A stretch of 64,000 nt of DNA from JASLCR01 sp964407405 (GCA_964407405.1 CAYOVH010000002.1:186001-250000); one strand, 5' to 3'. Counted from the first letter of the stretch, positions 8,989-17,982 are shown. The notes: generated by a model from the letters alone, not told the origin. Made by a program: numbers and translations.

Positions 8989-10449
8989 CTAGTTAACGCC
9001 GTTTTTGTAGAGATAGAAACGAGCTGCATTATTTGCCGTGTTTGTTGTTATGATCTGATCTGGTATCTTTTTTATAGGAGCGTCTGTGGTGATTGTCGTT
9101 CCAGTTGATTTTTGGCTCGGGCCGATTATCATTAATTTGTGAGTGCCACGGTAGTATTTGTTGAATGCTTGATAAAACTTGAGGTTATCTTGCGAAACAA
9201 TCAAAGTGACTTTTTCTTGATCAACTCCATTGAGAGTCATGTTTAGCAAACGCACATCTTTTGTAAAGGTAGATGCCGCAGATGGACTGTAGTGATATCC
9301 ATAGAAAAAGTGCTCAATGTTTGAGAGTGTAAGACCGACGATAAGTACACCAAGCGGCAAGAGTCCGGCGACGCGAGCGTAGGGGTTGCGTGGAAATAGC
9401 CCATACCAGCTTCGGATCAGATAGTCGATAGCGAACGCAATGAGCAGCACGAGGGGTACGAGAGCAAATGCCACGGTAGATTCATGGAAGATGATCAAGG
9501 GAATGAGGGTAACTATCCAAATAGTGAGAATGTAGCTCTTTGCTGTGTATCGAGCGCTAAACAGCCGGTAGAGGCCAAGTAGTGCAAGTAACATAGTGGT
9601 AATTCCATACGCTGGACGGAGTATTTCGCTATTTGCTGGTGTATCGAAGCCTACATATTGGCCGAGTGTATCTTTTATATGGGGCCACGAAATAGAGCTA
9701 AGCTCAGCATCAAAACCGGAGAGTACTATGAGGAGTGATGGATTGGCAGCAATCGCGATAAGGAGAGGGGCGGCAAGTATAACAAATAAAACCAGGCTCG
9801 TGATCTGGGCCCACAACGGCTGCTTGAGTATGAGAAAACGTGCGTGCGGATGGACCATGCAGGTGATGGCGAGGGCTAGTATGACATATATTCCGAGTGG
9901 CGAATAAAGACACAATGCTCCGACGGCAGACGCCGTGATGAGCCAAAACGGCGCAAAGCGATTGGTGCGTGCTATCATGGATGCTGAAAAAAGTAGTGCG
10001 GTACTCAGGAAAAGATAGCTGATTAGTGGTGTTCCAAGCTGGCTCATGAGTAAAAACTGTCCGGTTGCTACGATAATGAGACAAGTAATGACAGCGACAT
10101 TGCGCCTGAACCAGAGTCTCAGTAGGCCGTAGAGCAAAGCAACACTGGCAAATGATAAGATGAGCGACGGTAGTTTAATCGATAGTTCGCTAACACCAAG
10201 CGTCTTGACACTTAGATGTTGCAGGGCATGGTATGGCAAATGTTCAATGCGCGAAGTGTCCTTGCCTAGCAGATTATCAGATGATGTACTGGTACTGACA
10301 ACGACGGATTGCATCTCAGATTTTGACACCCCTCCTGGTACGTGTAAGGTCGCCAACAAGAGACCGATGAGGCCTCCAACGATAACCACAAAGCCGATGA
10401 TATAACGCCATCGGTAGATGTAGAAGTCGGTTACTTTGGTGCGGCTCAT
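8989..10449 (-). CDS. GT39/ArnT-like multi-pass glycosyltransferase
   Basis: 486 residues with about ten to twelve hydrophobic segments. A short cytoplasmic N-terminus ends in TM1 at about 13-35. The first extracytoplasmic loop carries the acidic/His motif seen in GT-C enzymes (KDTSRIEHLPYHALQHL). A soluble C-terminal domain starts at about residue 400. Such enzymes use polyprenyl-phosphate sugars to glycosylate lipids or proteins outside the membrane; donor and acceptor are unknown. TATACT within TGCTATACT lies shortly upstream of the ATG, giving a very short leader. Confidence 0.75.
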   Translation of the reverse strand: MSRTKVTDFYIYRWRYIIGFVVIVGGLIGLLLATLHVPGGVSKSEMQSVVVSTSTSSDNLLGKDTSRIEHLPYHALQHLSVKTLGVSELSIKLPSLILSFASVALLYGLLRLWFRRNVAVITCLIIVATGQFLLMSQLGTPLISYLFLSTALLFSASMIARTNRFAPFWLITASAVGALCLYSPLGIYVILALAITCMVHPHARFLILKQPLWAQITSLVLFVILAAPLLIAIAANPSLLIVLSGFDAELSSISWPHIKDTLGQYVGFDTPANSEILRPAYGITTMLLALLGLYRLFSARYTAKSYILTIWIVTLIPLIIFHESTVAFALVPLVLLIAFAIDYLIRSWYGLFPRNPYARVAGLLPLGVLIVGLTLSNIEHFFYGYHYSPSAASTFTKDVRLLNMTLNGVDQEKVTLIVSQDNLKFYQAFNKYYRGTHKLMIIGPSQKSTGTTITTDAPIKKIPDQIITTNTANNAARFYLYKNGVN

Positions 10450-10497
10450 TTCTAATGTATTAGTATAGCATAGGTTAACGCGCGAAGCGCAGCTCTA

Positions 10498-11850
10498 TCA
10501 CCCATCGTGCCGTTTGTCGAGCGACATAAATCGCAGTCGTTCCGGATGGAAGTATAGCTGCACTTTACCAGTCGGACCATTACGATGCTTGGCAATGATG
10601 AGATCAGTGATATTTTCTACTTCCGGATTATCTGGTTCGTAGTAGCCGGGGCGGTAGATAAAGGTGACAATATCAGCATCCTGCTCGATACTTCCTGACT
10701 CGCGGAGGTCGGAGAGCTGTGGAATTTGCGGACTGCGGCTCTCGACGGTACGGGATAGCTGGGAAAGTGCGATGAGTGGCACGTCTAGCTCGCGGGCAAT
10801 CAGCTTGAGGCCTCGTGATATCTCTGAAACTTCTTGCACACGATTGCCATCGCTGCGACCACTGGACTGCATAAGCTGCAAGTAGTCGACAATAATGAGT
10901 CCGAGCGGATGTTCGTGTGCGATTCGCCTAGCTTTGGTGCGCATTTCGAGGACGGTAAGTCCTGGCGTATCATCAATATAGATCGGTGCCTCAGCCATTT
11001 CCCCCATTGCTTCAGATAGTTTCGAGAAGTCTTCGTCAGAGAGATTTCCAGTGCGGATATTCCAGCTATCAACGCCTGATGCATCGGCCAGCATGCGGTC
11101 GACCAGCTGTTCCTTGCTCATCTCAAGACTAAAGAACAGTACTGGTTCTTTGGCGATAGTGGCGACATTGTACGCTAGATTGGTGACAAATGTCGTCTTT
11201 CCCATGGCGGGACGAGCGGCCAATATGAATAGGTCGCTGCGCTGCAACCCAGCAGTCATATTATCGAGATCACGGTAGCCTGTGCGAATACCGCGTAGCT
11301 TGCCTTTATTTTTGTGTAGCTCCTCCAGTCGGTCAAAGCTTTCGGTTAGGATACTTTCAAGCGATGTGACATCCTGTTTGAGCGATTGGTCTGACACACT
11401 AAAAAGCTCTGCTTCAGCTTTTTCGAGTAATTCTTGGGTTGTCGTGTCTTCGTCAAAACCTAGCTCAGAAATATCGCCTGATGCCTTGATAAGGCGGCGT
11501 CGGACGGCCTTTTGGGCCACAATTTCTGCATAACTCTCAGCGTGTGCCGCCGTTGGTACATAAGTCGTCAACTCGGTGAGATAGGCAGAGCCGCCGATCG
11601 TTTCGAGCTCTTTTTTGCGTTTTAGTTCGTCAGTTAGTGTCAGTAGGTCGACCGGCTTATGCTTTTCGTAAAGTCTCAGCATTGCGCCGTAGACGATGCC
11701 GTGGCGCTTGTCATAAAAATCTTTTTCAGTAACATGCTCAGTAATATCTGCTAGGACTTCATCGTCAATCAGGACTGCGCCGAGTAGACTTTTCTCGGCA
11801 TCAATACTCTGTGGTGGTATTTTTCCTGCGGCAATATTCTTCTCGGCCAT
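10498..11850 (-). CDS. dnaB: Replicative DNA helicase DnaB
   Basis: About 450 residues from ATG 11850, which has a GAGGAG ribosome-binding site; an in-frame upstream ATG would start before the dnaX stop region. The N-terminal domain (PPQSIDAEKSLLGAVLID) is followed by a linker and the RecA-like C-terminal domain. Walker A is AARPAMGKTTF, with SLEMSKEQ, Walker B (LIIVDYLQLM) and the arginine-finger loop (SDLRESGSIEQDADI). It is a hexameric helicase at the fork. It follows dnaX directly and is probably cotranscribed with it. Confidence 0.97.
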   Translation of the reverse strand: MAEKNIAAGKIPPQSIDAEKSLLGAVLIDDEVLADITEHVTEKDFYDKRHGIVYGAMLRLYEKHKPVDLLTLTDELKRKKELETIGGSAYLTELTTYVPTAAHAESYAEIVAQKAVRRRLIKASGDISELGFDEDTTTQELLEKAEAELFSVSDQSLKQDVTSLESILTESFDRLEELHKNKGKLRGIRTGYRDLDNMTAGLQRSDLFILAARPAMGKTTFVTNLAYNVATIAKEPVLFFSLEMSKEQLVDRMLADASGVDSWNIRTGNLSDEDFSKLSEAMGEMAEAPIYIDDTPGLTVLEMRTKARRIAHEHPLGLIIVDYLQLMQSSGRSDGNRVQEVSEISRGLKLIARELDVPLIALSQLSRTVESRSPQIPQLSDLRESGSIEQDADIVTFIYRPGYYEPDNPEVENITDLIIAKHRNGPTGKVQLYFHPERLRFMSLDKRHDG

Positions 11851-11854
11851 TACA

Positions 11855-13261
11855 TCACTCCTCAAGACTCACTTCTTCTCCACCTCCCATCATAGCAGCT
11901 ATTGCGGCCGCGCGACTATCCGAAGGTGGTTTTGCACCAGGTATGAGCGCAATCTCCCATTCGCTCTCGGTTATTTCTTGCAGCGCTTTTTGGAGTTGCT
12001 GTTGATAGCGAGTGTTGGATAGCTTTTTTTTGTAGAACTCGTTTTTGGTGTAGAGTGTCAGAGTATTTTCCTCGATAGCAAATGCACATTTGATAAGGAC
12101 GCTATGGAGGGCGATTGATTCAGCTTTTACTTGGTCGAGAAGCGCTTGCCAGTCAAGATTCAAAGAAGCTGTCGTTTTTTTGGCCACTTTCTTGATAGGA
12201 TTGGGCTGCTGGTTTTGTTTTGGCACGAGATCTTTTGGATGCTCTTCCTCTGCAAGTTTGGCAAGCTCTGGAATCGGCGGCGCACTGACCGCTGCAGCAA
12301 CTGTTTTTGTAGGTTTTGAGGGCAAGTCGCAGTAGACTCCCAGATGCGCGATGAGCGATGCGTATGGCATCGGCGAGTTTGTGACTTTGATGAGTCCATC
12401 GACCAGCTCCAGTAGCTCTGGATGTATCTTTTGGATATCACGGATCATTTGTCGTGCCACGACACTCGCTTGGACACCATTTGTCTCAAGCTGTTTGATC
12501 TCTTTGAGGGTCGGATCGAGCGATTTAGCACTTAAATGTCTTAGCAACGATGCGATTGTTTCGGTCGGTGCCAATCCTAGGCTGGTTTCAATCAGCTTTG
12601 CGGTGAGGGGCGTATCTCCATCGGAAGAATTTGCCAACTGGTCAAGTAGGCTGACGCTATCGCGGTAGCTGCCATCGGAGTGATTAGCGATAAGCTCCAG
12701 CGCAGTGTCTTCGATTTTGATCTTTTCACTTTTTACGATCCGTTTTAGATTTTTGATGATATCATCATGCGATGCCCGGCGGAACGTATGACGCTGCGTG
12801 CGGCTGATGATTGTTTCTGGCAGTTTGTCGACATCGGTTGTCGCAAGAATAAAGACAATGTGCTCCGGCGGCTCCTCAAGCGTCTTGAGTAGCGCGTTGA
12901 AAGCTGGTTTTGACAGCATGTGCACTTCGTCGATAATATATATTTTCTTTTTTGCACTGGTTGGTGCTAGATTGACCTTCTCGCGCAGGTCGCGGATATC
13001 GTCGACGCCGTTGTTACTGGCAGCATCAATCTCGATGATATCAAGATGGCTTGACTCGTCAGAATACTCCAGGCCATTGATCTCGTGCGCCAAGATACGA
13101 GCAATTGAGGTTTTGCCCGTTCCACGCGGGCCAGTAAAGAGATAGGCGTGGGCGATGCGACCAGACGTAAGAGCATTTTGAAGCAAGGTCGTGACATGCT
13201 CTTGTCCGACAATCTCAGATAACTTCCGCGAGCGATACTTGCGGTATAGCGCCTTCCCCAT
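11855..13261 (-). CDS. dnaX: DNA polymerase III subunit gamma/tau (zinc module absent)
   Basis: 468 residues, short for tau. Walker A is GPRGTGKTS, Walker B region IIDEVHMLS, sensor 1 ILATTD, and sensor 2/SRC is IISRTQRHTF. The usual zinc-binding insertion with four cysteines between Walker A and the IEIDAASNNGVDDIR motif is missing: the sequence runs from HEINGLEYSDESSHLD directly into it. The C-terminus has a small polymerase-binding-like domain. TACAAT at 13270-13275, eight bases before the ATG, points to a leaderless message. Confidence 0.95.
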   Translation of the reverse strand: MGKALYRKYRSRKLSEIVGQEHVTTLLQNALTSGRIAHAYLFTGPRGTGKTSIARILAHEINGLEYSDESSHLDIIEIDAASNNGVDDIRDLREKVNLAPTSAKKKIYIIDEVHMLSKPAFNALLKTLEEPPEHIVFILATTDVDKLPETIISRTQRHTFRRASHDDIIKNLKRIVKSEKIKIEDTALELIANHSDGSYRDSVSLLDQLANSSDGDTPLTAKLIETSLGLAPTETIASLLRHLSAKSLDPTLKEIKQLETNGVQASVVARQMIRDIQKIHPELLELVDGLIKVTNSPMPYASLIAHLGVYCDLPSKPTKTVAAAVSAPPIPELAKLAEEEHPKDLVPKQNQQPNPIKKVAKKTTASLNLDWQALLDQVKAESIALHSVLIKCAFAIEENTLTLYTKNEFYKKKLSNTRYQQQLQKALQEITESEWEIALIPGAKPPSDSRAAAIAAMMGGGEEVSLEE

Positions 13262-13326
13262 TACCTACTATTGTACGCTATTTATACAAATTATCTTGTT
13301 GTAGTTCGTGCTATTATATACGAGTT

Positions 13327-13902
13327 ATGCTAACCACATCAGAGATTATCGGATTTTTGTCGCAATTTCTCTTCATTGTTGCTTTCGTCTGGTATATTGC
13401 ACGGATTGCCATGGGTAGTGTTCGGGTCAGTGTCAGTACATTCACGGTACTTGCATTAACATCTGTCTCGCAAGCCATCGCGCTGTACCTTGAACACTCA
13501 TGGTACCCCGCTGCCTTTATGTCACTCACGGCAGTCGTAAATACCGTGATCGTTGTACTTGGCCTTCGCAAAAAGAACTATCAATTTAAGTCTGCCGATG
13601 CACTTGTTTTGGGTGCGGCGATCGTAGGGATAATTGTCTGGATATTTGCGCAGAATGCGGCGTGGAATGTATATATCCTTAGCGTCGCGATTTTAATTTC
13701 TTATATACCCCTCTTCGCAAAAACCTATCAATCTCCTTCGTCAGAGGCAAAGGGACCATGGATCGCGACACTGATCGCGTCTCTGGTATTTCTGCTGACT
13801 ATTTCATCTGCTGATCCGATTCATTGGGTAGTGCAAGTGCGTCAGCTGATCTTTGCTGTCGGTATGGTGCTCGCTTTGACTTTGCCCAAAAGAGCTAAAT
13901 AG
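13327..13902 (+). CDS. Multi-pass membrane protein (PQ-loop-like)
   Basis: 191 residues with six to seven short hydrophobic segments and almost no soluble part. The size and the N-terminal segment (IIGFLSQFLFIVAFVWYIARI) resemble PQ-loop/SemiSWEET-like proteins, but I cannot confirm the family. TATTAT of extended type (TGC-TATTAT) at 13312-13317 is nine bases before the ATG, so any leader is minimal. The gene overlaps convergently with tdk by eight bases. Confidence 0.65.
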   Translation: MLTTSEIIGFLSQFLFIVAFVWYIARIAMGSVRVSVSTFTVLALTSVSQAIALYLEHSWYPAAFMSLTAVVNTVIVVLGLRKKNYQFKSADALVLGAAIVGIIVWIFAQNAAWNVYILSVAILISYIPLFAKTYQSPSSEAKGPWIATLIASLVFLLTISSADPIHWVVQVRQLIFAVGMVLALTLPKRAK

Positions 13903-14470
13903 TTCCTCCTTCACGTACATAGCACCGGCCGCAGAGTGAATTGTATTCCACGCTGTCCTCACCGTCGATAGCTACTTGGTCTCCCTCAAAGGTGTATGTG
14001 CCATTGATTTTGCGGGTATTGAATTCGGCCTGACGGCCACAAAAGCACATCGTAGGTAGTTTTTCGATGTTGTCAGCGATTTCAAAGAGACGCTTGCTTC
14101 CAGGAAACATCTGATTGCGAAAGTCTGCCCTCAGTCCGTAGCAGATAACTGAAATATCGTGTTGCTTGGCGAGCTGAAAGAGCTGGCTGATTTGCTTTTC
14201 AGTCAAGAACTGTGCTTCGTCGACCAGTATACACGCTATACCTGGTGTCTTTAAGGCTTTTGCCCCTATATCTAGTGTGCCGTCGGCTAAAATATCGACC
14301 TTTCGCGTGTGTCCACCTCGTGCAGTCACGGACGCCTCGCCCTTGGTGTCTACCTGGGGTTTGATGACCAATACGTTGAGTCCGCGCTCCTCGTAATTGT
14401 AGGCAGTTTTGATGAGCGTGTCGCTCTTGCCACTGTTCATTGCACCGTATTTGAAGTGTAGTTTTGCCAT
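13895..14470 (-). CDS. tdk: Thymidine kinase
   Basis: 191 residues, type II (zinc) thymidine kinase. The P-loop is GAMNSGKSDT, Walker B is CILVDEAQFL, the lasso region includes YNSLCGRCYV, and the zinc ligands are C-F-C-G and C-G-R-C. It phosphorylates thymidine from salvage to dTMP in the cytoplasm. With tmk, dcd, folA and thyA it gives this organism both salvage and de novo dTTP routes. Its start overlaps the stop of the preceding Nudix gene (TAATG). Confidence 0.96.
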   Translation of the reverse strand: MAKLHFKYGAMNSGKSDTLIKTAYNYEERGLNVLVIKPQVDTKGEASVTARGGHTRKVDILADGTLDIGAKALKTPGIACILVDEAQFLTEKQISQLFQLAKQHDISVICYGLRADFRNQMFPGSKRLFEIADNIEKLPTMCFCGRQAEFNTRKINGTYTFEGDQVAIDGEDSVEYNSLCGRCYVREGGTI

Positions 14471-14886
14471 TAGTCGATGAGTCCTTTCTTGACGAGTAGC
14501 GGCACAATCTCATGTTTAAATATGTGCGCTAGGTCCATTGCTGCTGCTTCGGTGCTAGTGATCCAGCGGATTTCTTCTATCTCTTGTGAGGCAGAAGGTT
14601 CAGGTGAGAAGCTTCGAATCAGGAATGCGTCGATCTGAACAATCTTGCCGGGTTTATTGAAGGCTTCTTGCTGGAAGGTACCTAATAGCCCTGGCTGGCT
14701 GTCGATATGCGTGATGCCAAGCTCCTCTTTGAGCTCGCGCTGTAATGTCTGCAGCCATGCCTCCCCTTCTTCTGGCTTACCACCAGGGGTCATGAATGTC
14801 GTCGGGTCTTTATGTGCACGCACGACCAGAGTCTTGCGATTTCGCACTAAAATGCCCGAAACCTTGTATATATCAACCTTTGCCAT
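14470..14886 (-). CDS. Nudix hydrolase
   Basis: 138 residues with a canonical Nudix box (GGKPEEGE, then REL and KEELGI). The N-terminal strand VSGILVRNRKTLVVRAHK and TTFMTPGGK are typical of the ADP-ribose/dNTP Nudix group; the substrate is uncertain. TGCTATACT lies just upstream and AGGAG is within the short leader. It is translationally coupled to tdk. Confidence 0.92.
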   Translation of the reverse strand: MAKVDIYKVSGILVRNRKTLVVRAHKDPTTFMTPGGKPEEGEAWLQTLQRELKEELGITHIDSQPGLLGTFQQEAFNKPGKIVQIDAFLIRSFSPEPSASQEIEEIRWITSTEAAAMDLAHIFKHEIVPLLVKKGLID

Positions 14887-14902
14887 CGCTCCTTAGTATA
14901 GC

Positions 14903-14928
14903 AAAAGAAAAGAGCCACCGCGTGGCTC
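14903..14928 (-). terminator. Intrinsic terminator of the 43-residue membrane protein gene
   Basis: On the minus strand the stem GAGCCAC/GTGGCTC with loop GCG is followed by TTTTCTTTT. A second perfect 12-bp hairpin (CCGTGCCGGATC arms) lies just before it at about 14933-14962. Confidence 0.85.
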
Positions 14929-14984
14929 CGGCCGTGCCGGATCGTCGATGATCCGGCACGGCGGGCGCGGTGGTGTCGGTGCAA

Positions 14985-15116
14985 TCAACCCAGTAGCCGG
15001 TTCACGAGGTAGGCCGCGATTGCCATCACGGGTACTGCCAGAATGAGTGCGCCACCGAACCCCTTGAGACCTCCCTTAATTATGGATAGGGTATCATTAA
15101 CATCGTCTCTCAACAT
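14985..15116 (-). CDS. Small single-TM membrane protein, 43 residues
   Basis: The ATG at 15116 has a good AGAAGGGA ribosome-binding site. The frame encodes 43 residues: an amphipathic start (MLRDDVNDTLSIIKGG), a glycine-rich turn and one strongly hydrophobic helix (about 24-38) ending in RLLG. It is followed by a clear terminator, so it is an independent transcript. I recognise no family; small stress, toxin-like or channel peptides have this look, but no antitoxin is visible. Confidence 0.65.
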   Translation of the reverse strand: MLRDDVNDTLSIIKGGLKGFGGALILAVPVMAIAAYLVNRLLG

Positions 15117-15270
15117 GTTTCGTCCCTTCTGAGGTATATCGAGATAATCGGCCTAATCCAAAATCCGTAAAGCCGAACCAAGCACGAGGGGCAAACCGAG
15201 CTTTAGGGGGAGGAGCGCAGTTTTGGAATTTATTTCCAAAACAAGTGGAGGGGGCTTAGCCCCTCCTAGA

Positions 15271-15894
15271 TCATAGCGCTGCTTCGACTGCAGCCCAGGT
15301 AGCATCCTGGTTGTCAGTCGGGACAATGATGGTCACCTGATCACCGACATTGATGCGGAAATAAGTAACGCTGGCCAGCAAGATACGGTACTCGCGGCCA
15401 TTGGCTTCTACATAGTAAGCACCGTCGTGCTGGACAAGTGTGCCAATGACCTGCGTGCGGTCAACCGGGCCGATTTGCTTGTAGATAAAGCTACCGTCAT
15501 CGGCGATGGTGAGCTTCAAGATATCTCCTTCGACGAGCTTTGACTTGCTGGCGTAATTTGCCGGTACAGGATATTCCTTGCCATCGGGCCCGGCCATTTT
15601 TTGACCGTCAAAGACGCCTTCGACGACTTTGCCGCTGACTTCTTCTCTGCTGCTGGTCGGCGTGACAACTTGTCCGTCGTCTCCGAGGATGCTCATTAGT
15701 AGTTCTTTGGCTGCTGCCAAATTCGTCTCAGCGTCTTGGATCAATGATTTCAAGCGCTTGACTTGCTTCTCTGGTAATTCAGACATAATTTCTCGCAGTT
15801 CCTTGTCTGTTTTTGCTAGTACTACTCCCAGTATATACCAATTTGAGGGTGGCTCGTCAAGTCTAATTTTTTCCACAAATGTTTCAGAGGCCAT
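15271..15894 (-). CDS. Hypothetical protein with helical and OB-like halves
   Basis: About 207 residues from ATG 15894. Residues about 30-80 form charged helices (ELPEKQVKRLKSLIQDAETNLAAAKELL). The C-terminal 110 residues are beta-rich and look OB/KOW-like (VEGDILKLTIADDG, YRINVGDQVTIIVP). An upstream in-frame extension reaches 16206, but it would run across the rplL terminator and into rplL, so I rejected it. The gene lies directly behind rplL. Function unknown. Confidence 0.65.
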   Translation of the reverse strand: MASETFVEKIRLDEPPSNWYILGVVLAKTDKELREIMSELPEKQVKRLKSLIQDAETNLAAAKELLMSILGDDGQVVTPTSSREEVSGKVVEGVFDGQKMAGPDGKEYPVPANYASKSKLVEGDILKLTIADDGSFIYKQIGPVDRTQVIGTLVQHDGAYYVEANGREYRILLASVTYFRINVGDQVTIIVPTDNQDATWAAVEAAL

Positions 15895-15909
15895 CAAAAT
15901 ATCGTTGTA

Positions 15910-15944
15910 AAATAAAACACCACCCAGGACTTGGGAGGTGTTTT
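15910..15944 (-). terminator. Intrinsic terminator behind rplJ-rplL
   Basis: On the minus strand AAAACACC and GGTGTTTT arms, with an internal CCC/GGG extension, form a long hairpin followed by ATTTT. The plus strand also ends in TTTT, so it could work in both directions. Confidence 0.85.
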
Positions 15945-16021
15945 GATAAAACAATGTGGTCGCAGAAAGGCCGGCGGAACTTCTGATGGTGCTAGAAGAT
16001 AGGCCGACCGGTGCGGGAAAG

Positions 16022-16405
16022 CTACGCGAGTTCAACAGTAGCGCCAGCTTCTTCAAGCGCTTTCTTTGCTGCTTCAGCTTCGTCTTTTGATACCTTTTCT
16101 TTGACGTTTGCTGGAGCGCCGTCAACGATAGCTTTTGCTTCACCGAGACCGAGACCAGTGATCTCTTTGACGGCCTTGATGACGGCGACTTTCTGTGCGC
16201 CTGCATCGGTCAGTTTGATGTCAAACTCAGACTTTTCATCTGCAGCTGCGCCAGCGTCGACGCCACCGGCAGCCGGGCCAGCAACTGCAACAGCAGCGGC
16301 AGCTGGTTCGATGCCGTATTCATCTTTTAGTACGTTTTTTAGCTCGTTTACTTCGAGAACTGTGAGCTTTGTCAGCTCTTCAGCTAGTTTCTTTACATCA
16401 GCCAT
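16022..16405 (-). CDS. rplL: 50S ribosomal protein L7/L12
   Basis: 127 residues. The N-terminal dimerisation domain is MADVKKLAEELTKLTVLEVNELKNV, followed by an Ala/Gly-rich hinge (about 35-55). The C-terminal globular domain carries the factor-binding helix (KVAVIKAVKEITGLGLGEAKAIVDGAP). It forms the ribosomal stalk that recruits translation GTPases. It follows rplJ by 45 bases and ends at a strong terminator. Confidence 0.98.
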   Translation of the reverse strand: MADVKKLAEELTKLTVLEVNELKNVLKDEYGIEPAAAAVAVAGPAAGGVDAGAAADEKSEFDIKLTDAGAQKVAVIKAVKEITGLGLGEAKAIVDGAPANVKEKVSKDEAEAAKKALEEAGATVELA

Positions 16406-16450
16406 AGGGTGACTCCTTGTCTTAGGTTACAATTTAAAAACTTGGTTGCT

Positions 16451-16972
16451 TTACGCGGCTTGCGCTTCGACGCCGTCAAGCAGCACGTGAAGATTGCCAG
16501 AAAGCGCGTTTGTTGTGTCGTGAACTGGTGATAGCAGTTGAGCGACGACTTCGGCGACAAGCTGGGTCTTCGATGGAAGGCCGGCCAGTGCAGTGACGTC
16601 AGCACTTGATTGTGCTTCACCTAGGTCAGAGAAACCACCGGCAAGCTCAAGGTTCGGATGAGTCTTGGCAAACTCGTGAAGGACTTTGCTTGGAGCAACT
16701 TCATCTTCTGACGAAAATGCGTAGAGCAATTGACCTTCGAGCGCAGATGTATCGGTGTCTTTAAACGTTTTGTTTTCAGACATCGAGACGCGCACGAGGC
16801 GGTTTTTGACGACGCGGATTGAAACACCGTTTTCACGGGCTTCCCGGCGCAGGTCTTGCATATCTGCAACACTCAGGCCAGCATAGCGGGCAAATGCCAC
16901 TGCTTTTGCATCACCGAGCGCAGTAGAAATTTCAGCAACCAAAGCTTGTTTTTTATCACGGGTAATTGCCAT
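16451..16972 (-). CDS. rplJ: 50S ribosomal protein L10
   Basis: 173 residues. The N-terminus (MAITRDKKQALVAEISTALG) and the segment NRLVRVSMSENKTF are typical. The C-terminal helix that binds L7/L12 dimers is present. The gene is preceded by a leader of about 150 nucleotides from a good promoter, as in other bacteria where L10 represses its own operon by binding the leader. Confidence 0.97.
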   Translation of the reverse strand: MAITRDKKQALVAEISTALGDAKAVAFARYAGLSVADMQDLRREARENGVSIRVVKNRLVRVSMSENKTFKDTDTSALEGQLLYAFSSEDEVAPSKVLHEFAKTHPNLELAGGFSDLGEAQSSADVTALAGLPSKTQLVAEVVAQLLSPVHDTTNALSGNLHVLLDGVEAQAA

Positions 16973-17127
16973 GATAACTCCTTTGCTTTGAGGTTAGTTG
17001 ATACTCGTATATATTATGACCACATTGTTAAGGTAAACATCAACCAATATGGAAACAAGAATATTGCCTCGGTCGTATGATTAAGCCAGTTTTATGGCCG
17101 CGACTGTCTTTGGTAATGTCTGGGGCG

Positions 17128-17156
17128 AGTATAGCAGATTGATCGTATCTATGCAA
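17128..17156 (-). promoter_or_regulatory. Promoter and long leader of rplJ-rplL
   Basis: The -35 TTGCAT (17151-17156) and -10 TATACT (17128-17133) are separated by exactly 17 bases. The start would fall near 17121, leaving a leader of about 150 nucleotides before rplJ. This is the usual place of the L10 autoregulatory site; I did not establish its fold. Confidence 0.8.
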
Positions 17157-17165
17157 CTCCTAAGA

Positions 17166-17194
17166 TTGCGAATTAGGTCTTTTTGTGCTATAAT
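17166..17194 (+). promoter_or_regulatory. Promoter of the 17,203 gene, giving a leaderless mRNA
   Basis: -35 TTGCGA (17166-17171), a 17-base spacer and an extended -10 TGC-TATAAT (17189-17194). The predicted start at about 17201 nearly coincides with the GTG start codon at 17203. It is arranged divergently, back to back, with the rplJ promoter. Confidence 0.8.
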
Positions 17195-17202
17195 GTCTAT
17201 TT

Positions 17203-17982
17203 GTGAGTTTTGATATATCGAGGCAATTGCCTACTTTTCGGTTTGATGAAACTGATATGCAGCACGTCGCGCACTTGCGGGAGGTTACTTATCAGCGTTA
17301 CGAAGATTTTTTAGATGGTATTGATGAAGATACAGCTATGCATATGTGGCTTCCTCCGTATGATGTCATATCATCGATAGTACGTGTCAATAGTCAAAAG
17401 CGTCAAAAGGCATTTCGGCGTACTGTAGAAGCTGCCCAAGGTAATCTTCCTCCCGAGACGATAATAAGTTCGATCATGAATTATGGTGCACCGATTCCTG
17501 GTGTGGCAGATTACTATCTCGATGCTGATTATCCTAGCCATGAAGTGTTTGCCTACAATCGGCTGGGCAAACTATCTATGCTAAATCGAAGGTTTGGCAA
17601 AAGGTGCATCGAGGCTATGCAACACGCCTATCCCGAATCAGTCCAAGTAGGCGCATTTGAAAACTTACGCGCCCGAGTTCACCGCATCCTCGATACATCG
17701 GGTGAAAAGCTGGCCGTTATTTCGACAAAAGAGGCTGTTGATCGTCGTACACACAATGATCGTACCAGCTTGCTAGTATCACGAGTAACCGGGGTTGCTA
17801 GACTTGATCACGCGGTGATGGATAGTGGAGTCAAGCGAGCGATTGAGACACTGGCGGAGCATGCATGCAGTACTGATCGTCTAATTGGCGCCAAAGCATT
17901 GCTAACGGATTTTGTGCGAGAGTATGATGACAGCGAGGCGGTCCTGCCCGTCATTCAGACAATGTATCAGACGCAACGCTGA
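17203..17982 (+). CDS. Hypothetical soluble protein, about 259 residues
   Basis: No family is recognised. The protein is soluble, with no signal peptide or membrane segment, rich in Arg, Asp and Tyr, and mostly helical. The GTG start is set by the strong promoter ending nine bases upstream. It overlaps convergently with tmk by 32 bases. Its position beside ribosomal and nucleotide genes gives no clear hint. Confidence 0.65.
   Translation: MSFDISRQLPTFRFDETDMQHVAHLREVTYQRYEDFLDGIDEDTAMHMWLPPYDVISSIVRVNSQKRQKAFRRTVEAAQGNLPPETIISSIMNYGAPIPGVADYYLDADYPSHEVFAYNRLGKLSMLNRRFGKRCIEAMQHAYPESVQVGAFENLRARVHRILDTSGEKLAVISTKEAVDRRTHNDRTSLLVSRVTGVARLDHAVMDSGVKRAIETLAEHACSTDRLIGAKALLTDFVREYDDSEAVLPVIQTMYQTQR

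Noticed and set aside
15895..16206. N-terminal extension of the gene ending at 15271
   Set aside because: It would cross the rplL terminator and use the out-of-frame end of rplL; ATG 15894 is a better start.
16011..16412. Long plus-strand frame opposite rplL
   Set aside because: It mirrors the biased codons of rplL and encodes a low-complexity Ser/Ala/Phe sequence; rplL is certain.
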